Shown here: piece after piece, positions 6,094 through 10,807 of the stretch
Layout of the letters: the number at the start of each line of letters is the position of its first letter
Position numbering within the stretch: position 1 is the first letter of the stretch
Notes under the pieces: model-generated
What the model was told of the DNA's origin: nothing
The model's input: only the letters and a program-made list of their open reading frames with translations
Databases searched by the model: none
Program-made: the position numbers and the translations under genes
Source: Candidatus Rokuibacteriota bacterium
Lineage (GTDB): Bacteria > JAUVQV01
Assembly: GCA_030609125.1 (NCBI GenBank)
Contig: JAUWCW010000040.1
Coordinates: 1-10,807 of the forward strand
Direction: 5' to 3'
Length of the DNA stretch: 10,807 bases

Positions 6094-7203
6094 CTACTTC
6101 AACCTGCCCGCCACGCTGTTCTGGGAGATGTTCAGAAGTATCCCCACCCCTGCCAGGCTGATCACGAGGGAGGTGCCTCCATAGCTCAGAAACGGCATGG
6201 TCATGCCCTTGGTGGGGAGGAGGCCCGCCACCACCCCCGCGTTGAGAACGGCCTGGAGAAAGAGCGAAAACGTCAGGCCGAAGGCGAGGTACGTGCCGAA
6301 GAGATCCGGCGCTCTCAGGGCTATGCGCATCCCCCGCCAGAGAATCATCCCCAGAAGGCCCATGACCACCGCCAGCCCGGCGAAGCCGAGCTCCTCCCCG
6401 ATGACGGCCAGAACGAAGTCGGTGTGGGGAGCGGGGAGAAAAAAGAGCTTCTGCCGGCTCGCCGCCGGCCCCAGGCCCAGGACGCCGCCCCTGCCCAGGG
6501 CCAGAAAGGACTGGATGATCTGGAACCCGCTCCCGAACGGATCCTTCCAGGGATCCATGAACGAAAGGACGCGGGCCCGCTGGTACGGGTGCTGGGCGAT
6601 GGAGTAGATCACCGCCGGAAGGCCGCAGAGGGTTGCCAGGAGAAGATCCCGCTTCTTGACACCGCCCACGAAGAGGAGGGCGGCCATGGTTGCGCTCAGG
6701 GTCACCGCCGTTCCCAGGTCAGGCTCGAACATGATCAGCAGGAGGCAGAGCGCGAGAAAGACCAGCTCCGGCGCCAGGGCGACGACGCTCTTCTGGACCT
6801 GCTCCCTTTTCTTCACCAGGACGTGGGCCAGAAAAATGATGAGAGCGGGCTTGGCAAGTTCCGAGGGCTGGAACGTCAGAGGCCCCACCTCGATCCACCG
6901 GCGCACCCCGGCCCTGAGGCCGCCGAAGGGGGGGGCCAGCACGGCCAGGAGCAGGAGGACCGCCCCCGTGGCGATGATGACGGCGAAGTGGCGATAGTGG
7001 TGATAGTCGATGCGAAGTCCCAGCCAGAGGATCAGCGCGCCCACCGCCGACCAGAGGAGCTGGCGCTGCAGGTAGTAGTAGGGGTTCTTGAAGTCCCTGA
7101 GGGCAACGATGGCGCTGGCGCTGTATATCATGACGACCCCGACGCCGACCAGAATGGTGACGAGAACCAGGAGAAAGAAATCGGGGTGAGCCTTTCTCGG
7201 CAT
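6094..7203 (-). CDS. ftsW: SEDS-family septal peptidoglycan polymerase FtsW
   Basis: Polytopic inner-membrane glycosyltransferase that polymerises lipid II at the septum with its cognate class B PBP. 369 aa from the ATG at 7203, with about ten hydrophobic segments beginning at residues 9-28 (FFLLVLVTILVGVGVVMIYS). SEDS signatures: RRWIEVGPLTFQPSELAK (101-118), MFEPDLGTAVT (158-168), SFMDPWKDPFGSGFQIIQS (214-232), HTDFVLAVIGEELGF (260-274) with presumed catalytic Asp262, and FLSYGGTSLV (338-347). FtsW is preferred over RodA because of the dcw context. Oddities: the loop reads GLGPAAS where GxGLGxS is usual, and LPAPHTDF where LPExxTDF is nearly universal. The same frame is open to an ATG at 7260 (19 more residues), but those are Gly/Arg/Pro-rich and unlike the family, and the ATG at 7203 has a GGGGCGGGGCG tract upstream. 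The gene starts 76 nt after murD. Confidence 0.96.
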   Translation of the reverse strand: MPRKAHPDFFLLVLVTILVGVGVVMIYSASAIVALRDFKNPYYYLQRQLLWSAVGALILWLGLRIDYHHYRHFAVIIATGAVLLLLAVLAPPFGGLRAGVRRWIEVGPLTFQPSELAKPALIIFLAHVLVKKREQVQKSVVALAPELVFLALCLLLIMFEPDLGTAVTLSATMAALLFVGGVKKRDLLLATLCGLPAVIYSIAQHPYQRARVLSFMDPWKDPFGSGFQIIQSFLALGRGGVLGLGPAASRQKLFFLPAPHTDFVLAVIGEELGFAGLAVVMGLLGMILWRGMRIALRAPDLFGTYLAFGLTFSLFLQAVLNAGVVAGLLPTKGMTMPFLSYGGTSLVISLAGVGILLNISQNSVAGRLK

Positions 7204-7220
7204 TACGCCCCGCCCCTTCC

Positions 7221-7245
7221 CCGGCGCCGGGCGGAGCTCCCGCCC
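7221..7245 (-). other. GC-rich inverted repeats just upstream of the ftsW start
   Basis: In the 76-nt gap between murD and ftsW, 7229-7245 can form a 6-bp stem (GGGCGG/CCGCCC) around a 5-base loop. It overlaps the 10-base palindrome CCGGCGCCGG at 7221-7230. No U-run follows on either strand, so it is not an obvious intrinsic terminator. It ends about 18 nt before the preferred ftsW ATG and could affect initiation. In such GC-rich DNA it may be chance. Confidence 0.35.
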
Positions 7246-7279
7246 GCCCTGCAGCCGCATCTGTTATCAACTCTCGATC

Positions 7280-8692
7280 TCACAGCTTCCGCACCTCATC
7301 CTGAAAGTGCCTTCCCCGCTCGGCATAGTCCCTGTAGCTGTCGAAGCTCGAGCAGGCGGGAGAGAGCAGGACCGAACCGCCGCCGCGGGCGGCGCGAACC
7401 GCCGCGGCAACAGCTTCCTCCATGCCGCCGGCGCGCACCGTTTCCACCACCCCGCCAAGCTCCCCCGCTATCCTTCCGGCGGCTTCTCCCATGACGATCA
7501 GCTTCGAGACCCGTCCCTCCATCAGGGGAACGAGCGGGCCGTAGCTCCCCCCCTTGTCCCGGCCTCCGGCGATGAGCACCAGAGGTTCCCTGAAGCCCGC
7601 CACGGTCCGTGCCGTCGCTCCCACGTTGGTCGCCTTCGAGTCGTCGTAATACCTCACGCCACCTCTTTCCCGGACGAACTCCGTGCGGTGAGGCAGCCCC
7701 CTGAATCTGCCCAGGGCACGCCGGACACTCCGGGCATCCGCGCCCGCCAGCATGGACAAGGCCGTGACGGCGAGGGCATTCTCCCAGTTGTGCTCACCCA
7801 CGATCCGCAGCTCATCAACGGGCATCACACGGCGGCCCGCTCCCCGCCCCAGCCGGGCATGAATCCACCCCCGGAAGAGATAGACCCCGAAAAGAGGCGT
7901 GATGCGACGGGAGAACCAGACCTTGCGGCTGCGGGCCCGGGAGGCGACCTCCCGCACAAGCGTGTCGTCCGCATTCAGCACGAGGTAGTCGTCGGGGCCC
8001 TGGTTTTCGAAGATCCTGGCCTTGGCGTCGACGTACTCTTCGAAGGTGCGGTAGCGGTCGAGATGGTCCTCGGAGATGTTGAGGAGAGCGGCTATCTCGG
8101 GACGGAAGGTTTCGATCCACTCCAGCTGAAAGCTGCTGATTTCCGCCACCACGTATTCCACTCCCTGCAGCCTGTCCACCTCGCCGATGAGGGGATTCCC
8201 GATGTTCCCTCCCACCCGTGCCGGGATGCGGGCCTCCTCGAGGACCTCGCCGACGGCCGTAACGGTGGTGCTCTTGCCGTTGGTGCCGGTTACGGCCATC
8301 ACCGGCAGCGGCATGAAACGGCTGGCCACTTCGACCTCACTCAGAACGGCGACTCCCGCCCTCTCGGCCTCGACGAGGAGGGGATCGTCCCGGCGCACTC
8401 CCGGCGAGGGGACAATGAGGTCCCGGGAGAGAAACGTCTCTCTCCGGTGCCCACCGAGTTCCTGCGCAACCGATTCCTCGAGCGTCCCCAGGTGGGGCTG
8501 CAGAAGCTCCCGGCCTCTCAGGTCGGTGACCGTCACGTCGGCGCCGCGGCGAGCGATGAAGTTGGCCGTGGCGACACCGGTTCTCGCCGCCCCGACGACC
8601 AGAATCCTCAGGCCCGCAACATCCAGGGCCGGACGAGTTCCGGCCCGGCGCGATTTGCCCGCCGGCGTCTTCGTCACCGCCCTTTTCTGCAT
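7280..8692 (-). CDS. murD: UDP-N-acetylmuramoyl-L-alanine--D-glutamate ligase
   Basis: Cytoplasmic ATP-dependent ligase adding D-Glu to UDP-MurNAc-L-Ala. 470 aa from the ATG at 8692, slightly longer than the usual ~450. The extra length is a basic N-terminal leader (about residues 1-24) before the Rossmann-like domain (LRILVVGAARTGVA, 28-41). The central domain has VTGTNGKSTTVTAVG (134-148, P-loop), GGNIGNPLI (161-169), EISSFQLEWI (184-193), NISEDHLDRY (205-214) and Lys224 in DAKARIFEN, the position of the carbamylated Lys. The C-terminal domain has YYDDSKATNVGAT (348-360), IAGGRDKGG (374-382) and LLSPACSSFDSY (442-453). The ATG is 4 nt after the stop of the 69-codon gene and has only a weak AGTAGG upstream, so initiation may depend on coupling. 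In-frame alternatives are an ATG at 8710, inside the small gene, and a GTG at 8677. Function is certain; the exact start is not. Confidence 0.95.
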   Translation of the reverse strand: MQKRAVTKTPAGKSRRAGTRPALDVAGLRILVVGAARTGVATANFIARRGADVTVTDLRGRELLQPHLGTLEESVAQELGGHRRETFLSRDLIVPSPGVRRDDPLLVEAERAGVAVLSEVEVASRFMPLPVMAVTGTNGKSTTVTAVGEVLEEARIPARVGGNIGNPLIGEVDRLQGVEYVVAEISSFQLEWIETFRPEIAALLNISEDHLDRYRTFEEYVDAKARIFENQGPDDYLVLNADDTLVREVASRARSRKVWFSRRITPLFGVYLFRGWIHARLGRGAGRRVMPVDELRIVGEHNWENALAVTALSMLAGADARSVRRALGRFRGLPHRTEFVRERGGVRYYDDSKATNVGATARTVAGFREPLVLIAGGRDKGGSYGPLVPLMEGRVSKLIVMGEAAGRIAGELGGVVETVRAGGMEEAVAAAVRAARGGGSVLLSPACSSFDSYRDYAERGRHFQDEVRKL

Positions 8693-8696
8693 CGGC

Positions 8697-8906
8697 CTAC
8701 TTGATATCATTCGTCCGCGGCGAGAAGGCAGAGAGGGGACCGCGGCCGCTCTCGACGTGTCGAACCGAATGCGTTTCGGTGTGCGCCACCCTGCCCGCCT
8801 CCACCCTGAACTTGTGGTAGCAGCCACCGTCCAGGACGAAGACCTGGCTTCCCTCCTGCACGTGCGGCACGATCGCTTCCAGTGCCCTATGGAGCTTTTC
8901 ACTCAT
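8697..8906 (-). CDS. Uncharacterised 69-aa protein between mraY and murD
   Basis: I do not recognise the family. The frame starts at the ATG at 8906 with a strong ribosome-binding site (AGGGAGGG, 7 nt upstream) and stops (TAG) 4 nt before the murD ATG, on the same strand as the operon; these features support a real gene. The protein is small and soluble, with no signal peptide or membrane segment. It has a likely amphipathic helix (SEKLHRALEAIVPHV, 2-16), then strand-like stretches (QVFVLDGG 21-28, KFRVEAGRVAH 32-42) and a disordered tail. It has seven His and one Cys. Cys29 and His31 are close together, and His42, His46 and His50 recur every four residues, which could bind metal, though nothing proves it. 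It sits where mraY is normally followed directly by murD. The 63-nt gap before it is the second largest intergenic space in the window and is unusually purine-rich. Confidence 0.65.
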   Translation of the reverse strand: MSEKLHRALEAIVPHVQEGSQVFVLDGGCYHKFRVEAGRVAHTETHSVRHVESGRGPLSAFSPRTNDIK

Positions 8907-8969
8907 CTTTTCACCCTCCCTGCTGTTCCTGTTTTTCCCCTGTTCTTTCCCAACCCCCGGCCCGAGCCC
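8907..8969 (-). promoter_or_regulatory. Purine-rich leader between mraY and the 69-codon gene
   Basis: The 63-nt gap after the mraY stop begins G/C-rich and then becomes almost pyrimidine-free (about 8907-8950), with three close AACAG-type repeats. It ends in the Shine-Dalgarno AGGGAGGG (8914-8921), 7 nt from the ATG. No -10/-35 pair and no hairpin with a U-run are visible. The best reading is an unstructured, efficient translation-initiation leader. Confidence 0.5.
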
Positions 8970-10052
8970 TTATCTCAGCTTGAGCGTGCTGAAACTCAGG
9001 AGCGCCAGAATGATGGCTATGATCCAGAAACGGACTATGATCTTCGGTTCCGGCCACCCCAGGAGCTCGAAATGGTGATGGAGGGGGGCCATCTTCAGCA
9101 CCCTCTTTCCCGATATCCGGTAGGCGACCACCTGTATCATTACCGAGACCGTTTCTATGACGAATATCCCCCCCACGAGCACGAGAAGCACCTCATGCTT
9201 GGAGATGATGGCCACCACCCCCAGGGCCGCGCCGAGAGCCAGCGAACCCATGTCGCCCATGAACACCGAGGCCGGGTAGGCGTTGTACCAGAGAAAGCCC
9301 ATGCCCGCCCCGAGGAGAGCGGCGCAGAAAACCGTCAACTCCCCCGCCCCCTCGACGTACACGATCTGGAGGTAGCGGGAGAAGTTCACGTTCCCCGCGA
9401 GGTAGACGACCACGGTGTAGAAGGCTCCGGCCACCAGGGTCGGCCCTATGGCCAGTCCGTCGAGCCCGTCGGTAAGGTTGACGGCGTTGGAGGCCCCGAC
9501 GACCACCAGGACAACGAAGGGGACATAGAACCATCCGAGATCGATGAGGACGCTCTTGAGGAAGGGGATGCTGATGCGGGTCTCGAAATGTCCTCCCGCC
9601 ACCTTGATGAGGCAGATGCCGAGAACCAGGGCAATCACCGCCTGGGCGGCGATCTTCCGGCGTCCCGAGAGGCCCCGGCTGGTCCCCTTGGAGATTTTCA
9701 GGTAGTCGTCGACGAAACCGATGGCGCCGAAACAGAGCGTCGTCAGCAGTGCCATCCAGACATAGACGTTGTCGAGTCGGGCCCAGAGGAGCGTCGAGAC
9801 GGTGATGGCCGCCAGGATGAGCGCCCCCCCCATGGTCGGCGTTCCCGCCTTGGCCTGGTGGCTCTTCGGCCCTTCCTTCCGGATTTTCTGCCCGATCTGA
9901 TGCCGCTGCAGCTTCTCGATCAGCCAGGGGCCGAGCATAAAACTCACCGCCAGGGCCGTGAGAGCGGCGTAGGCGGCGCGGAAGGTTATGTACTGGAAAA
10001 CGTTCAGGAGGGCAAAGTCGCCGTGCAGGGGATAAAGGAACTGGTAAAGCAC
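8970..10052 (-). CDS. mraY: Phospho-N-acetylmuramoyl-pentapeptide-transferase (lipid I synthase)
   Basis: Polytopic inner-membrane enzyme that moves phospho-MurNAc-pentapeptide from UDP onto undecaprenyl phosphate, making lipid I. From the GTG at 10052 it is 360 aa, the same length as the E. coli enzyme, with about ten membrane segments. Motifs: KAGTPTMGGALIL (68-80), FVDDYLKISKGTSRGLSGRRK (113-133) with Asp115/Asp116, NAVNLTDGLDGLAIGP (189-204), WYNAYPASVFMGDMGSLALG (255-274) with Asp267, and PLHHHFELLGWPEPKI (323-338). The three aspartates fall at the same numbers as the E. coli active-site residues. The start is chosen because AAGGAG (10061-10066) lies 8 nt upstream and the protein then begins with the standard LYQFLYPL. 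The frame is open further upstream, but that part runs under murF. The murF stop is only 2 nt before the GTG. Confidence 0.97.
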   Translation of the reverse strand: MLYQFLYPLHGDFALLNVFQYITFRAAYAALTALAVSFMLGPWLIEKLQRHQIGQKIRKEGPKSHQAKAGTPTMGGALILAAITVSTLLWARLDNVYVWMALLTTLCFGAIGFVDDYLKISKGTSRGLSGRRKIAAQAVIALVLGICLIKVAGGHFETRISIPFLKSVLIDLGWFYVPFVVLVVVGASNAVNLTDGLDGLAIGPTLVAGAFYTVVVYLAGNVNFSRYLQIVYVEGAGELTVFCAALLGAGMGFLWYNAYPASVFMGDMGSLALGAALGVVAIISKHEVLLVLVGGIFVIETVSVMIQVVAYRISGKRVLKMAPLHHHFELLGWPEPKIIVRFWIIAIILALLSFSTLKLR

Positions 10053-10054
10053 CG

Positions 10055-10807
10055 TTAGCGCTCCTTCCCTTTCAGGGTCCCATCGTCCTGCAGGCGCTGC
10101 AGGAGACGCTCCAGCCTCGCACCTCTCGATGCCTTGATCAGCACCAGGTCCCCGGGCTTGATCCATCCCTTCAGAAAGTCCGCCGCCTCCCCGGCTTTCC
10201 CGACGGCGCGGACCCGCTCACTCGCCATACCCGCGGCGGCGGCTCCCCCCGCAAGCTCTCCGGCGAAGCGGCCGACGGCTATGAGCAGGTCGATCCCGGA
10301 GTCGGACGCCTCCCGGCCGAGCTGCCGGTGGGCCTTCGCCGTTTCTTCTCCCAGTTCGAGCATGTCCCCGAGAACGGCGGCGCGGCGGCCCGAGCTCTCC
10401 ACGAGACTGAGCGAGTCGAGGGCGGCCCGCATCGACACGGGGTTGGCGTTGTAGGCGTCGTTGACAACCCGGATCCCTCCCTCAAAATCTATCACTGTAA
10501 AGCGCATGGGCAGCGGTTCGGCTGCTTCCAGCCCTTCCATGATTTCAGTGATGCCCGCACCGAGCGCGCAGGCGGCAGCCGAGGCCGCCAGGGCATTGCG
10601 GACGTTGTGCTCGCCCGGAAAGGATATCGACACCCGACCTGTTCCCGCGGGCGAGTGGAGGGTGAAAGAGGTCTCCGCCTCCCGGCAGACGATCTCTTTC
10701 GCCCGAACGTCCGCCCTGGCGTCGAGCCCGAAAGTCATTCTCCTCACCGTCACCGCTTTCAGGAGCGTCTCCGTCCAGGGATCGTCGGCATTCACCACCG
10801 CTGTTCC
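10055..10807 (-). CDS. murF: UDP-N-acetylmuramoyl-tripeptide--D-alanyl-D-alanine ligase, C-terminal 250 residues
   Basis: Cytoplasmic ligase that adds the D-Ala-D-Ala made by Ddl to UDP-MurNAc-tripeptide, completing the pentapeptide precursor. The gene enters at the window edge in frame, so the N-terminal UDP-binding domain and P-loop are not visible. Numbering from the edge, residues 1-14 (GTAVVNADDPWTET) match the end of the central ATPase domain. Then come ISFPGEHNVRNALAA (61-75), VVNDAYNANPVSMRAAL (114-130), RRAAVLGDMLELGEE (141-155) and GDLVLIKASRGARLE (219-233), all MurF signatures. The last codons contain the ribosome-binding site of mraY, which starts 2 nt after the TAA. murE would be expected upstream, outside the window. 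No break or frameshift is visible. Confidence 0.96.
   Translation of the reverse strand, partial: GTAVVNADDPWTETLLKAVTVRRMTFGLDARADVRAKEIVCREAETSFTLHSPAGTGRVSISFPGEHNVRNALAASAAACALGAGITEIMEGLEAAEPLPMRFTVIDFEGGIRVVNDAYNANPVSMRAALDSLSLVESSGRRAAVLGDMLELGEETAKAHRQLGREASDSGIDLLIAVGRFAGELAGGAAAAGMASERVRAVGKAGEAADFLKGWIKPGDLVLIKASRGARLERLLQRLQDDGTLKGKER
10061..10066 (-). promoter_or_regulatory. Shine-Dalgarno deciding the mraY GTG start
   Basis: The minus strand reads AAGGAG inside the final murF codons, 8 nt before the GTG at 10052. With the exact 360-residue length, it supports GTG initiation over an upstream in-frame codon. Confidence 0.75.

Noticed and set aside
7221-7245. Intrinsic terminator between murD and ftsW
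   Set aside because: The hairpin has no following U-run on either strand, and a terminator inside this operon would be unexpected.
7204-7260. ftsW start at the ATG at 7260
   Set aside because: The 19 added residues are Gly/Arg/Pro-rich and unlike FtsW N-termini, and no good ribosome-binding site precedes it. It cannot be fully excluded.
8187-10058. A 623-codon open frame on the + strand opposite mraY and murD
   Set aside because: It is antisense to two genes with full family motifs, has low-complexity His/Arg/Glu-rich translation and no recognisable domain. Long antisense frames are expected in GC-rich DNA. The same applies to + strand frames at 6064-7494, 7307-8704, 2532-3566 and 569-1444.
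10053-10166. Upstream extension of mraY to 398 residues
   Set aside because: The extra 38 residues lie under murF in another frame and are not MraY-like. The GTG at 10052 has a Shine-Dalgarno and gives the standard 360-residue protein.

Overview
The window is one uninterrupted stretch of a dcw (division and cell wall) cluster. Every supported gene lies on the minus strand, so transcription runs from position 10807 towards position 1. In transcription order: murF (5' end cut off by the window edge), mraY, an unrecognised 69-codon gene, murD, ftsW, murG, an unrecognised 91-codon gene, murC, murB, ddl, ftsQ and the first 180 codons of ftsA. No gene-free stretch exceeds about 80 bases. I see no RNA gene, mobile element, CRISPR array, internal terminator or convincing internal promoter.

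The DNA is GC-rich with G/C-dominated third codon positions. The order murF-mraY-murD-ftsW-murG-murC-murB-ddl-ftsQ-ftsA, and the wording of FtsA, MurC and MraY, look most like Deltaproteobacteria/Desulfobacterota (Geobacter-like clusters as I remember them). The lineage is an inference; no search was run.

The products form one pathway. MurC, MurD and MurF (with MurE, presumably just upstream of the window) are amino-acid ligases that build UDP-MurNAc-pentapeptide. MurB makes the UDP-MurNAc acceptor and Ddl supplies D-Ala-D-Ala. MraY and MurG make lipid I and lipid II at the membrane, FtsW polymerises lipid II at the septum, and FtsQ and FtsA belong to the divisome. All visible catalytic motifs are intact. 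Spacing is very tight: murC/murB, murB/ddl and ddl/ftsQ overlap by 4 nt (ATGA, GTGA, GTGA), and most other junctions are 2-11 nt, so this is almost certainly one operon with translational coupling. mraY, ddl and ftsQ appear to start with GTG.

The core is textbook. What is not is (1) a 91-aa small protein between murG and murC with a Walker-A-like string, whose gene overlaps the murC start by 19 nt; (2) a 69-aa His-rich small protein between mraY and murD; (3) an 11-G homopolymer inside the membrane-segment coding region of ftsQ; (4) an ftsA start whose best ribosome-binding site serves an out-of-frame 12-codon mini-ORF; and (5) an FtsW extracytoplasmic loop that departs from the usual family signature next to its presumed catalytic Asp. 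I do not see a wholly new multi-gene system here.
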